Below, one piece after another: positions 24,351 to 36,388 of a stretch of DNA of 64,000 nt; position 1 is the first letter of the stretch, and the number at the start of each line of letters is the position of its first letter. The notes below the pieces were generated by a model. The model worked only from the letters and a program-made list of their open reading frames with translations, was not told the DNA's origin and made no database searches. The stretch spans positions 10,042,501 through 10,106,500 of the forward strand of contig JAYJMM010000041.1 of the NCBI GenBank assembly GCA_037349105.1. Reading direction: 5' to 3'. This stretch comes from Limnomonas spitsbergensis. Lineage: Eukaryota > Chlorophyta > Chlorophyceae > Chlamydomonadales. Both the position numbers and the translations under genes were made by a program.

Positions 24351-27300
24351 ATGACAGCCAATTGGCAGAGGGTGGATACAAACAACAGTCCGACTGCTGC
24401 ATGGGGCCATGGATCAAAAAACGAACGCAGCCTCGGAACAGGAAGAATCGTCCCCGCAATGTCTGAGCATGGTGCTTCGACTGCCCCAGCTTCTACAGCC
24501 CGTTCGTCAGACCAACACAGAGCTCACGCCACGCATCCTGCCGGCAATTGTTTCAACAGTTGCAGCAGGAGCACCCAAAATAGCAGATGCAGCAGCGGCA
24601 TCAACAGCAGCAGCAACAGCAGCGGCGGCGGCAGCAGTAGCGGCAGCAATTGCAACGGCGGCAGCAACAGCAACAGCAACAGCTACGGCGGCATCAGTCC
24701 CACTGACACCTTCATCTGGAGCCTCCACCCCAACAGAAGAGATTGCGGAGGACACAGCAAATGGAAGAGTGACACAAGCGCCATCAAATCTGGCAGTGCA
24801 ACACCGAGCGTTGTCAATCAGTGGTCTAAGCGTGTGCCAGTGGGGCCGAACCCCAGTTCAGAACCAGCAGACTCAGCTGGAGGCCCAGTCCTTATAAGCC
24901 CTGCCCCTGATGGCAGCAGCATCTATCATGACACGTATCCGCTGCTATCAGAATCTGCTGATGTGCACACGTCAAAAACTGCGGTCCTCACAGCCCTGGA
25001 AGGTGTGCAACACCAGCGGGAACAACAGCTGCAGCAACAGCTAAAGCAGCAACAACAAGAACAGCAACAGCAGCAGCGTCGTGGCAGTGGGACACCAGGA
25101 ATGATGTCTGAAAACAATTTGACCAAGCTCATCAAAGTCAGCAATAACCAGCAGCGCCTGCTGGGTCTCCTCGCAAAGTACCAAAGCATGCTCACCGACA
25201 CACACATCGCTGCTGCGGTGGTGCGTGTGGCCGAGCTGAAAAACCAGGCCATCAAGAGGCAGGGCAGCGTAGCGGCCGCTAACGCAGCCCACTTTCAGGA
25301 AGCTGCAAACCTCTCCAGGTTAGTAGCAGTGCTTATTCAAGTGCGCGATAGACCACCTTCGGGAACCGCCAGGCGGCCACCACAGGGCTTTAGGTGATCA
25401 AATCATCAAACCTTGACTGCTAAGGCCAGTGGCCCCAGCAGCAGGGCTTGCCGCGCCATCCCCCCTGCTGTAGGCTGTGATGCACTTGAATTGCTGCTTT
25501 AGCACGCTTAAATATGCACTGGTTGGTAGGATAAGAGAGTTTGAGCACGCTGAGTAGTTTTTGTTGAGCTGTGAAGGCCAACCAAATTTGTATTTGTTTC
25601 TGAAACTCTAACTGAGTGGTACCACCTTGAATTGATCACCAATGGTGCTAATGACACAACGAGGCGTGGATTAAGGAATCATCTTATTTAAGTGTGACAA
25701 TCTCACCTGCTTTGCATGTACGTCCATGCCCCACTGCTTCAGGGATCTTGGAGCGCTGCTGGAGGTCCTGGTAGAATCAACTCACGCCGTTTCCAATTCC
25801 AGTGCCCGCGACCTTGCCAGCCAGCTCCACATTCTTTCACAGCAGAGAAAGGTATGCATCCAACATCATGTTGCAACTTGCAGGCAGTGAGCATCATGCA
25901 AGTGTGCATGCCATGTATGTTACATGCATTCATGATCACGCAATCATGTTGTATGAATCCATGCATTGACCACCATGCATGACATGCATATTTTAGGCAT
26001 TGACCATCAGGTTGGATGCATTCATCATCACGCATACAACACTTATTTTACACTTAATTAACACTTATTTAACACTTGCATGCACTGATCACTGGATATT
26101 TGCCACATGCTGCATGTGTCAGGGTGGGTGCAAACATATGGCTGGGCTGCCGGAAGAAGTCCCACTGCGCGACCAGGGGGTGACAAGGGAGTCACCTCTG
26201 CTCCAACCTGAACAGTCGATGATCCAGCGCTTCAGTGAACAGGTCGGTGGTGCAGGGCCAAAGAACGGTGGCTTTGGCCGTGGCTGATGAAAGGGCAGAA
26301 AAATAGAGCTGTCTAGGGTGTGTAAATAAGTGGACTTATACTACGATCCTGATATGGACATGTACACCTCTGTAATTTAAACATGAATCCTGCGGTCCTC
26401 ACACAGCCCTACCCCACCATCGTCGATGCTACCGCCGATGCTTATTGAACGCACAAGCAAGCGGAAGCAGATTGAGATGCTGGGTCAGAGCGTCATAAAA
26501 CGGGATTTCAAGTCGAACCACCAGCAGTGGTGACGAAGTGGATTGGGTGCGCTCCAGGCATGAAGCGCGCCGACGATCTGGCTGGGCTGTCTGACTGTCA
26601 GACTCTGACTCTGACACCCTGGTCTGCTGGCACTCTGAAATGTTCCTTGCACTGAAATTCTGTCCCGTGTGTCTGCCTTAGGTACAAGATACAGCCTACC
26701 GCTTCAACGCGGAGGACATGTCTTCAAAAATGGTGGCTATGGGCAGGCTGGGGCCGGCTGATGCTGGCACACTCAGCATCGTCAAGGTGCTCCTGGGCGA
26801 TGCCATGGCACATATGCCTGACCTCAGCGCAAAGCACCTGGCGAATGCCACGTGGGGCCTGGCTAAGATGCAATGCTGCAACTTCGACACATTTCTGACC
26901 GTCATGTTGGAGGAGGTGAGAGGAAATGAAGGCTGCTACCCAGTCAAAGAGATTCTCAGCTACCCCACAATGTCAAGCAAATCATTAGCAACATGTCCAT
27001 ACTCCATACCCTTAGCCATGCTGTTAGTAGGTCATCCTAAGTATCCTTAGAGTGGGGAAAACCAAAGAAAGAAAGGAATACAACTACCGCTCCTGTGAGG
27101 TGTGGGTTATAAGAACAGCGCAGCTCGAGTTCGAAGCAACATGTGCACTACTTCCTCATGCAAAAGAAATCCCTCCCTCTTTTAATCTGATATTGAACTT
27201 CAATATCAGAAGCTTGTTGATTGTCATTTTCATATTTTCCACTGGATCTCTCCCTAACTACATGGGCCATGGACCAGGGACACAGGATACGGTAGTACAA

Positions 27301-30300
27301 TACGATGCGATACTATACAAAACTTTGGCCCTATACGAGATTCATTACGATTCAGTACGATCCCCCAAAAATCTCACAATCGAGGGGGACGTGCCATGGC
27401 CCATACTAGCATGGCTGCATGCCAGCCCCCATGCAATCTTGCATGGCCCCCTAGCAACCCCCAAGGGGCACAATGCATGCATGCATGCAGATTTACCATG
27501 CAGTATGCTACATTGCTACCCACCAGCATGGCACATGAAGTATGCAAGAATATAGCATAAGGTACAAGAGGCCTCATAATTACCTAGTGTAGTTTCATGG
27601 CATGCATGGAAACCACTTAGTAAGGAGACGCGGAGCACCTGCAGTCCTGCCTCCCTCAGGCCTCCTCCATAGCTCCCACCATGCAGCTTTGAAGGGTTGT
27701 AACTCGGCACCAAATTGCATCTTCTTGCCACTATATTGGGGTCGAAATAGACTTTACCAGCTACCTATGCCTTCTTATCTCTGCAAGCGAGCAAGCTTAT
27801 GTTGATCTTAATGTCCTGGAGGTGTGGACTGTGAACATTGTGGACTTCCCAGACGAGGGAGCTGCGCAACTCCCTATGCTGATCTATATAATCGTCAAGA
27901 AGCATAAATGTTGCGCGATATATGCCTTCAACGTATCGCCTGCTGGGCTTCCTAGCGATGGCGATGGTTACTTCCTGTGTGGAATATCTGCGCGGCGATT
28001 CCACACCTACCCTAAAAAGTGAGGATTTTCAGTCGGTGCACCGTAGTGGGCCGCATCGATACGATACAAAACAAAACAATACAATATAATAAGTGGTTTT
28101 TGCTAAAACGGGCCGTATCCTATGTCCCTGCCATGGACCCATGGTAGTGACAGTGTCAGCAGTCAGCACATCCCCTAAATGTCTTTTTATTAGGGCTCAG
28201 CAGTTTGACCCGGAATCGTGACATGAAAGTGGTTTGTCTCACCGATTATTTTCCTGCATGCATCAGTCGCTGCTGGTTGTCATCTTTAAGACCCTCCCAA
28301 TCGACAGGCAAGCAAGAAGTTTACGGACTTCGAGCCCGGGGACATTGGAAGCATCCTGTGGGCTCTGGCCAAGCTGAGATTCAGGCCTCATGATGGCTTT
28401 ATCAACAGCATGCTGGCTCAGGTGACAATTTTGAGCCTTTAAGCATGATCAAGTGATCTTCATGTGTTCGCCTCAACCCAGGTTTAGCTCAACCCCCACG
28501 CACCACAGTGCATGTGGTGCTACATTCCGACTAGCTCCTTCTGGGTATAAAGACTGCCAGTGAGGTCTGTTGCGCAGATCTTCCCGGGTTGTTTTAGGCT
28601 CAGTGAGTTCGGGAGTGCTGCAGATTTCTACAGCTCTTGCTCGTGGCAATAAATCCTTGTCACATATTCATTTATTAGCAGTTAATTGGCTGGCTGTGTT
28701 ACCAAAGTCTTGACCGGGCTGCAAGCCATGCATGTGAATGGCTGTCCATCAAGTCAGATTTTCATATACCGTAATATTGTTGAGTAGTACCGTTATGAAT
28801 ACTGGTTTGCATAGTTGTGAAGTGTTCTGAACTAATTCAGATATTCATGGCAAGTCAAAGGCATTCAGTGGTCATGACTGAAGAACTGCCAGCAGCTATT
28901 ATACGGTTATTGGAGCGAGCCCATGCGTGGCAAACATGCCTGTGTGCCAGAACCTCTCTAGAGCTCTTTAGAGTGCCCCTGAGATTTAAGGAAATAAAGA
29001 TTCTTAAAGGGTGCCCGCGAGTCCTTTGTCTAAGCGAAGGCAATTAGGAATTTCGACACAGTTTACTGAGTGCATGGCTCCGCTTGCTTCGGTTAATGGA
29101 CTTATTTCCAACAGGCCCTGGTCAAGCTCCCCGACTTCTGCGGCCAAAACATCTCCATGACTCTTTGGGCGTTGGCGACGTTCAACCACCGGGGCGATCA
29201 GGGTGCAGCACGAAGGATGCTTGCGGCAGCTGCCGATATTCCCTCCCTTCAGGAGCAGAGCCTGACCAACGTGATATGGGCCGCAGCTGTGTTGCAGGTT
29301 TGTAGACCCAGCATGCAACTCAGTCTTCAGAAATAAGTGAGGTCGTATGAGAATACTTCCGTACAGTATGAACTGCGAGATAAGTGCATTTTACTGCACA
29401 TATGTCACAGTTTCACGTCTTTACCTGTACAAGTGTTCAAGCAGGCTTCTTCGTCCAGAGGCTCATTATCTCTGGCCTGAATGGTCCTCCGGAGCCTCAT
29501 TTTTTCACGACTGGATTTTCTCCGGAGAGGCCTGATTGGATCTATGCCTTTAATCCTACACATTTTCCGCTGCATCCTCAGCTGCACTTAGATGGCCAAG
29601 AGAGTGCAGCTTCTGGACGCCTTCCTGGCTGTTTGGAGGCCCTCCTGTATCAAGCTGCAGGCCGTACGTCTGAGTTGCAGAGTGTGGGCAGGCGAGTGGA
29701 CAATGAGCAGGAGGATGTACTGCATTATAGGTGCCTCTTCCCAACACTCATCTCTGGGCTAAATTGCCTTTCTGACATCCGATTGCCTCCTTCCCAAGAC
29801 GTCTGAGTATTGGCCAGACTAGGCAGTGCTTGCTTAACTTCATTTTGTTTGGTTATTTGTAATTGGGAATGTCAATTTCCGATACAAAAAATTGCAGAGG
29901 CAGGCAGTGACATGTGCAGTTGTGCACCACTGCACCCTTGGGGTGCCTGAGTCATTATACAGAAGCAGCACCCAGGTTGTTGCCTGGGGCATCATCTAGA
30001 TGTCCAAACCAGGGGTCAGAACTCCATCCTAGACGGAAAATTGCCAGTTATTAACTGGTGCCACATTTACCTGCTGAACCATGCACAGGCAGCAAGTCAT
30101 GCAGCTGATGCTGGCCTACGAGCTTGAGTTCGGTCCAGTCGCCGGATCCCCAGACTCAATGCCTGCAGAGCCTTGGTACAGGAAGCTACGAGGAATCTGT
30201 CATGCGTCCTGTGTTAGAAACTTGAAATTGACAACGCCTCACACACAGGCGAGTGGCTGGGTTGACGGCTGTAACGTCATATCAGGAACAGAAAGAAGAA

Positions 30301-33300
30301 TCATTACGACCTCTTCGATCATTGCAGTTGGGGTGTGGGAATGAACTGCACCTTACTTGGCTCTGCAATGCCATACACACCGTTACTATCTGTCTGGGAC
30401 ACTTTGATTTGGAATACAAGTGTTCAGCAAGTTTTTCATGCATTCTACAAATAGTTGCCAACAATGCCCACTGAGCTGTTCTGTCACGGTTCCAGAACAT
30501 TTCGAGTTTTAACATGGAAACCATCACATTGCTAATCTGAATTCATTTTGAGTAGGAATACAATTGACTTATGGCCTGCCCTGATGCCATTTCCCAAACC
30601 AATAGTTGGAGGTTCTGGGTGCGGTGAAGGGCCTGTCTGGGTGCGGAGCTACGAAGTCGGAGCATGGCATTGGAGACGGCATGTTCAGCATCGACATTGC
30701 GGTGCCCAAGGGTCTGCGTGGGACACCTGTTGGGAAGGGAGGAACTGCCTGGAAGCTGTTGGCCATTGAGGTGGATGGCCCGACGCATTTCACGACTGAC
30801 GCTGCAGGTGTGCTGAATAAAGACATAAAGTACAGGTACTGCATACTGGTACACAAATACGCCCTAGGGGTACACAAATACGCCCTAGGGGTACACAAAT
30901 ACGCCCTAGGGGTACACAAATACGCCCTAGGGGTACACAAATACGCCCTAGGGGCACACAAATACGCCCTAGGGGTACACAAATACGCCCTAGGGGCACA
31001 CAAATACGCCCTAGGGGTACACAAATACGCCCTAGGGGTACACAAATACGCCCTAGGGGTACACAAATACGCCCTAGGGGTACACAAATACGCCCTAGGG
31101 GTACACAAATACGCCCTAGGGGCACACAAATACGCCCTAGGGGCACACAAATACGCCCTAGGGGCACACAAATACGCCCTAGGGGTACACAAATACGCCC
31201 TAGGGGTACACAAATACGCCCTAGGGGTACACAAATACGCCCTAGGGGTACACAAATACGCCCTAGGGGTACACAAATACGCCCTAGGGGTACACAAATA
31301 CGCCCTAGGGGTACACAAATACGCCCTAGGGGTACACAAATACGCCCTAGGGGTACACAAATACGCCCTAGGGGTACACAAATACGCCCTAGGGGTACAC
31401 AAATACGCCCTAGGGGTACACAAATACGCCCTAGGGGTACACAAATACGCCCTAGGGGTACACAAATACGCCCTAGGGGCACACAAATACGCCCTAGGGG
31501 CACACAAATACGCCCTAGGGGTACACAAATACGCCCTAGGGGTACACAAATACGCCCTAGGGGCACACAAATACGCCCTAGGGGTACACAAATACGCCCT
31601 AGGGGTACACAAATACGCCCTAGGGGTACACAAATACGCCCTAGGGGTACACAAATACGCCCTAGGAGCACACAAATACGCCCTAGGGGTACACAAATAC
31701 GCCCTAGGGGCACACAAATACGCCCTAGGGGTACACAAATACGCCCTAGGGGTACACAAATACGCCCTAGGGGCACACAAATACGCCCTAGGGGCACACA
31801 AATACGCCCTAGGGGCACACAAATACGCCCTAGGGGCACACAAATACGCCCTAGGGGCACACAAATACGCCCTAGGGGTACACAAATACGCCCTAGGGGC
31901 ACACAAATACGCCCTAGGGGCACACAAATACGCCCTAGGGGCACACAAATACGCCCTAGGGGCACACAAATACGCCCTAGGGGTACACAAATACGCCCTA
32001 GGGGTACACAAATACGCCCTAGGGGTACACAAATACGCCCTAGGGGCACACAAATACGCCCTAGGGGCACACAAATACGCCCTAGGGGCACACAAATACG
32101 CCCTAGGGGTACACAAATACGCCCTAGGGGTACACAAATACGCCCTAGGGGTACACAAATACGCCCTAGGGGTACACAAATACGCCCTAGGGGTACACAA
32201 ATACGCCCTAGGGGTACACAAATACGCCCTAGGGGCACACAAATACGCCCTAGGGGCACACAAATACGCCCTAGGGGTACACAAATACGCCCTAGGGGTA
32301 CACAAATACGCCCTAGGGGTACACAAATACGCCCTAGGGGTACACAAATACGCCCTAGGGGCACACAAATACGCCCTAGGGGCACACAAATACGCCCTAG
32401 GGGTACACAAATACGCCCTAGGGGTACACAAATACGCCCTAGGGGCACACAAATACGCCCTAGGGGTACACAAATACGCCCTAGGGGCACACAAATACGC
32501 CCTAGGGGTACACAAATACGCCCTAGGGGCACACAAATACGCCCTAGGGGTACACAAATACGCCCTAGGGGCACACAAATACGCCCTAGGGGCACACAAA
32601 TACGCCCTAGGGGCACACAAATACGCCCTAGGGGTACACAAATACGCCCTAGGGGCACTGGGCAGGGCGTGCAGCATTTTTTAGATTGTTGTCTTCAATG
32701 TTGGCCCAAGCTGTGGCCCTGAGCTGGGCAAGAAGGCTTGAGGACATCAGTTGCCGGTATTGTCCCAGATTGAGATCGAGAAATTCCTGCCATGGACAAT
32801 TTAAACGAATTCATGCAAGGATAACTCATCCCTCCCTGATATACTCATGTCCACCCCACCCCCCCCGGCCTGCACCGCTGCCTCCTCTAGGAGGGTAAGA
32901 TGACCATCAATGGCGAAGTAGACAGAGCATGGCTTTCGATTCATTAACAATCGTATGCTGTATGATCTGCTTAATTGCATGCCTTATCCTGCTGTCCCAA
33001 ACCTGGCTGATTCTCAGGTGTGCTCAAAATTTCCGGCTCCACTTCGCTCCGAAACCGCTTGCTTGCCGCACTTGGCTGGACAGTCGTTAGGTAAGGCATG
33101 GCGGGGAACACTGTACAAAACAATGCTCCTGCAGGGTTTAAAATCCTTACAAACCTCCAAACACCCACAGTAAATATAAATGCTCACAAGCCTATCCCCC
33201 CTTCTCCTCAGTGTCCCCACCATGACCTGGGTCGCAAGACGCGAGGCGGGGGCTGGACCTGAGGCGATGGCGCAGTATCTTGAGAGCCTCATCAATGCGG

Positions 33301-34112
33301 CGGGCATCCAGCTCTCAACAGAGACATTTGTGACAGCAGGGGCAGCTGCCTCGGCATCGGCTGGCAAGAACTTCCAGCGACACATGTCCCCTCCTGCTGC
33401 TGCTGCCTCATCGCCGCCGTCCATGGTCCGTCAGGAGGTTCAACAGAGTGAGGTCAAGCTGCGCAAGGGGCCCTGTCGGCGCCTCAGCTTTGAGTGCCCC
33501 TCGGCAGCGTTGCCAGCCCTGGTGCTTAAAGCAGAGGCAGGTGGAGTCCAGCTGCTGGAGGGCAGTGCTCAGCCTAGCCTGATTGCTGGCTGCAAGCGGG
33601 AAAGCAGCGACAGTGGTGGCAGTTCTAGCTGCAGCATTGACAGCGGCAGCATGAGCGGAAGCAGCGGGACGCCGGCAGGATGCAGGAATGACATCTCCGG
33701 TGGCAGGGCCGGGATGGAGGAGCAGAATGAGGATGAGCAGGATGCGTGGGGACAGCTTGCCTCTCCCGCTCCGTTGCCTGATGTGGCCCGGTCTCCCACC
33801 AGCTTGATTGTTGTCCGCCAGCAAGGGAAGCAGACCAGCCAGAAGCATAACAAGCTGGCTTCTGCAGCAGGGGTCGGCAGCAACCCCAGGGCGAAGAGCA
33901 TGGGTGCTGCTAAGAGGACCTCTTCCAGCCTCTACGGGGGGGGCACCCTGCATGCCCCATCTGTGGCAGCCAGGGCAGCAGGATGCGGCTTACCTGCTGT
34001 GCGCCAGTGGTGGCAGCTTCTACATCGTCAGAGGGAATGCCAGGTTATTTTGTGTTACGTTATCATCATCACTATCAGCTTCCCCTTCCTGGCCGTATCG
34101 GCCAACCTGTGA
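24351..34112 (+). CDS. RAP-domain protein with helical repeats (organelle RNA-binding type)
   Basis: Exons: 24351-25318, 25743-25851, 26123-26242, 26682-26915, 28308-28421, 29115-29297, 29582-29730, 30089-30175, 30249-30327, 30606-30807, 33018-33090, 33212-34112. Together they give 1,072 codons plus TGA. The N-terminus is Ser/Asn/Gln-rich and could include an organelle transit peptide. The middle has repeats of the type LANATWGLAKMQ, GSILWALAKLRF, SMTLWALATFN and LTNVIWAAAVLQ, as in OPR/HPR and FASTK-like proteins. A RAP domain follows: MFSIDIAVP, LLAIEVDGPTHF, STSLRNRLLAALGWTVVSVP. Such proteins usually act in chloroplast or mitochondrial RNA stability, splicing or translation. Junctions are canonical except the end of exon 9 (30327), which lacks a GT in the right phase. 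The C-terminal 230 residues are low-complexity and end in a hydrophobic stretch that may be misread intron. The target RNA is unknown. Confidence 0.85.
24580..24790 (+). repeat. CAG/GCA-rich trinucleotide tract in exon 1 of the RAP gene
   Basis: An imperfect run of GCA, GCG, AAC and AGC triplets encodes Ser/Asn/Gly-rich sequence in the chosen frame. A second open frame (24409-24897) reads the same tract as polyalanine. The chosen frame is the one that runs on into the conserved part of the gene. A further CAG/CAA run encoding Gln lies at 25018-25080. Confidence 0.8.
27275..28130. mobile_element. hAT-like non-autonomous DNA transposon, copy A (856 bp)
   Basis: Termini are CAGGGACACAGGATACGG at the left and the inverse CCGTATCCTATGTCCCTG at the right. 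The element is flanked by a perfect 8-bp target-site duplication, CCATGGAC, at 27267-27274 and 28131-28138. An 8-bp duplication and a CAGGG terminus are typical of the hAT superfamily. Subterminal regions are rich in ATACGAT-type pieces. No transposase frame is present. It sits in the intron between exons 26682-26915 and 28308-28421 of the RAP gene. Copy B is at 42096-42946. Confidence 0.92.
30850..32655. repeat. 21-bp minisatellite, 86 copies
   Basis: The unit TACACAAATACGCCCTAGGGG is repeated with almost no change; nearly all variation is T or C at one position (GTACA or GCACA), plus one G-to-A at about 31673. Each unit carries the palindrome CCCTAGGG. Because 21 is a multiple of three, one plus frame and two minus frames stay open throughout; the plus frame would encode HKYALGV/A heptads. 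The array lies inside the intron that splits the RAP domain (30808-33017). Confidence 0.97.
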
Positions 34113-34689
34113 TGAGGTCGGCTGCTTCTACCACTCGAGTGTATCAATTTTCTCTGTTCAAGCCTCTTGTACGTCTTTGCATAGTCGCTATCGGTTTTCT
34201 CTGTCCAAGCCTCTTGTGCGTGTTTTGCATTGTCGCTATCGGTTGCATCCCTCTGGCCATAGAGCCCCCTGTGATGATGCCACCTGCTTACGCCTCTTCA
34301 GTGCACCGGGTTTCCTTTTTGTGCCTCTTCCGTGTGTATATAATTGTGGGATCTGTACATTAACCAGCTATCGGTAGTGCAATATCTCCCGAGTCACATT
34401 ATACATAAGGTCACTCAGCTAGAGCAGTACAGATATGAACGAACTTTTGTATATATTTTTTTTTAATACAGAGCCCGCCAAGCATCATATTGAGTTGCAT
34501 AACCTTGGTGTTTGTTCCTCCTACATGTCCCTCTTTATTTGCTGGGGGCTATGTCATCTGTTGGTGTGATCAGCTGCTGTTGACGACATTGGTGGTTGCA
34601 TTTCACCTGCTTTTCATCTCTAGTTTGTTTGTTGTCCAGTTTTCTTCCCATGCTTTCTATCGGGCTTTTAGATTTTCTTGTTTGACCCT

Positions 34690-35045
34690 TTTTCGTTGTT
34701 TTGTCCACTTTTTCCTGCTGTTTCCCCCCTCTCCTCGATTAGGCTTTCAGGTGGACGTGTTGACGATGTAACTGACAACAGTAGTATGGACGTGTGTCGT
34801 GACTGTGTGGACTTTTCACAGTTCAGCAGAGCATCACATGTGATGCATGAGACAGGTGCTTGAAAACCAGTTCGATCACAAAATAAACTGGGCAGTGAGC
34901 AAAGGCCTGTAACCCCTCTGGGCAAGCAGCCAACATACAACCACAGACAATGGCTTGGGAATGAAGCCCATGATAGTGCAGAAGATAAGCCCATGTCACA
35001 AAACATGTGGGCATACCGTATGTGAGCAGTGCGTGCATTTTAATA
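34690..35045 (-). mobile_element. Repeat related to the LINE 3' region at 40270-40490
   Basis: Read on the minus strand, this segment matches plus-strand 40270-40490 along most of its length: shared pieces include GGGCTTATCTTCTGCACTA, TGCTTGCCCAG and CATCAMRTGTGATGCTC. The copy at 40.3 kb lies between a LINE ORF2 end and the LINE tail, so this is probably a solo 3' fragment of the same family. It lacks the GC-rich terminal tail at its own end. Confidence 0.65.
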
Positions 35046-35289
35046 GTGAGGGAAAGTAGCATGGACCAATCATGGACCAGACATACCTGAAAATGTGGAG
35101 ACAATGCCATGTCTTAGTGGGTAGGTTTAAAGGCAACGAAGGCACCCATTTTTGAGGCTACTTGGGGGTTGACCGCTTGGTATTAGGGCACATTGCCGTT
35201 ACAAGATCCTGACAGTCAGGGAAAAGTTGTATGTTGGCCCCGTTTGCATATCTGCCGGAAAGCCCAGACAGGCCCCTTGCAGGACAAAA

Positions 35290-35352
35290 ACGTTATACCT
35301 CTGGGCCCGGCCGCACAAAGCTCGGCCGCGTGGGCGCCCAACTGTTCAGGCC
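35290..35352 (-). mobile_element. Solo LINE 3' tail
   Basis: ACCTCTGGGCCCGGCC followed by GCTCGGCCGCGTGGGCGCC and CAACTGTTCAGG matches the tails at 21961, 40516 and 56631. Orientation is inferred from the copies at 21961 and 40516, where the coding part lies on the opposite side. No associated ORF remains here. Confidence 0.6.
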
Positions 35353-36388
35353 CCATGCAGGTGTATAATTGTGAACCGGTATACCCGGTATACCCAATCT
35401 GTCGAGTGGATGCACGAAGTCCACTTAGGGAATAGGCAGCATATGGATATTGAGGCGACGCATCGTTGCCTCAACAATAGAGCACTGTGCTTGCCTGGTG
35501 CTTACCCAAAGCGGATTCATCAGGGATCAGCGGACAGCTGCTCCTCGTCAGAGAGAGAGATCAGTGGGTAACGGGGTCAGGGAATTTACACTTTCGGCCA
35601 TGTTCAAAAGGCACAACCGCATGGGTTCCAACTGTTTGGTCTGGTAGCAACGTGGGAGACCTGATAGCTTTTTTTACCGTTCTTCAGATTTCAGCATTCC
35701 CTGCTAAGTGCAATCCAGCAGGTCACGGGACGTCAGTATTCAAAAGTAGCCATCCTTGCATTGAAGGACCACTGATGCATGCGCAACTTCACCACAAACT
35801 TCCTGGTCACACTCCGCCAGCCTCGACAAGATCAACCATGTCTGCTTTCAGATATTTACATCAGTGATTCGCCGGTGTGGTGGTAGGAGCAACCAAAGTG
35901 CCAATTTATAATGTGTCTTCATTATTTTCAAAATGGTAAAAACAGTAGCACCTGCAGGTTCATTACGTAAATAATTGCATTGGACGGAACGAGTCCAGAA
36001 AATGGTGCATTCTTCTGGTGTTTATACCGTCCTCAGTGAAAAACTAAAATGGTTTTGTTTAATTGCACTGAAGGACCATGGATGAATACAACCAGATTTG
36101 TAGGGGGAAGTATGCTACCGGTAGATAGACGACAAAGGATAAATGGAAGCCGAGTCCTAGAATATGTACATCCAATCAAACAAGTTAACACTCACAGTGA
36201 AACTCAATTCAGGAAAGCCGGTGCTAGCTGGTTGCGGCCGACAGCATTTTTATATCTGAACTGCCACAATTACCCCCCATCATTATTCACATGATTGCTC
36301 AAATCAGGGTTTATCAGTACTAGCTGTACTGACCTCACTCGAATTGGACTTATTCCAGAAACATGATCTTGCTTGTGTTAGTACACAT

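Larger units (their letters stand above)
34113..36388. other. Intergenic region with repeat debris
   Basis: No gene was recognised. 34113-34440 contains two imperfect copies of a stretch with TCTCTGTYCAAGCCTCTTGT. 34660-35045 and 35290-35352 are retrotransposon-derived (see those entries). At 35450-35474 a near-perfect hairpin occurs (TTGAGGCGACG, then CGTTGCCTCAA). The rest shows nothing I can name. Confidence 0.5.

Noticed and set aside
31660..31690. CCCTAGGG palindromes in the 21-bp array as a regulatory site
   Set aside because: The palindrome recurs only because the whole unit recurs; nothing else points to a binding site.
30569..32684. Long open frames on both strands across the 21-bp array as real proteins
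   Set aside because: The unit length is a multiple of three and stop-free in these frames, so openness is automatic. The flanking RAP-domain exons splice over the array.
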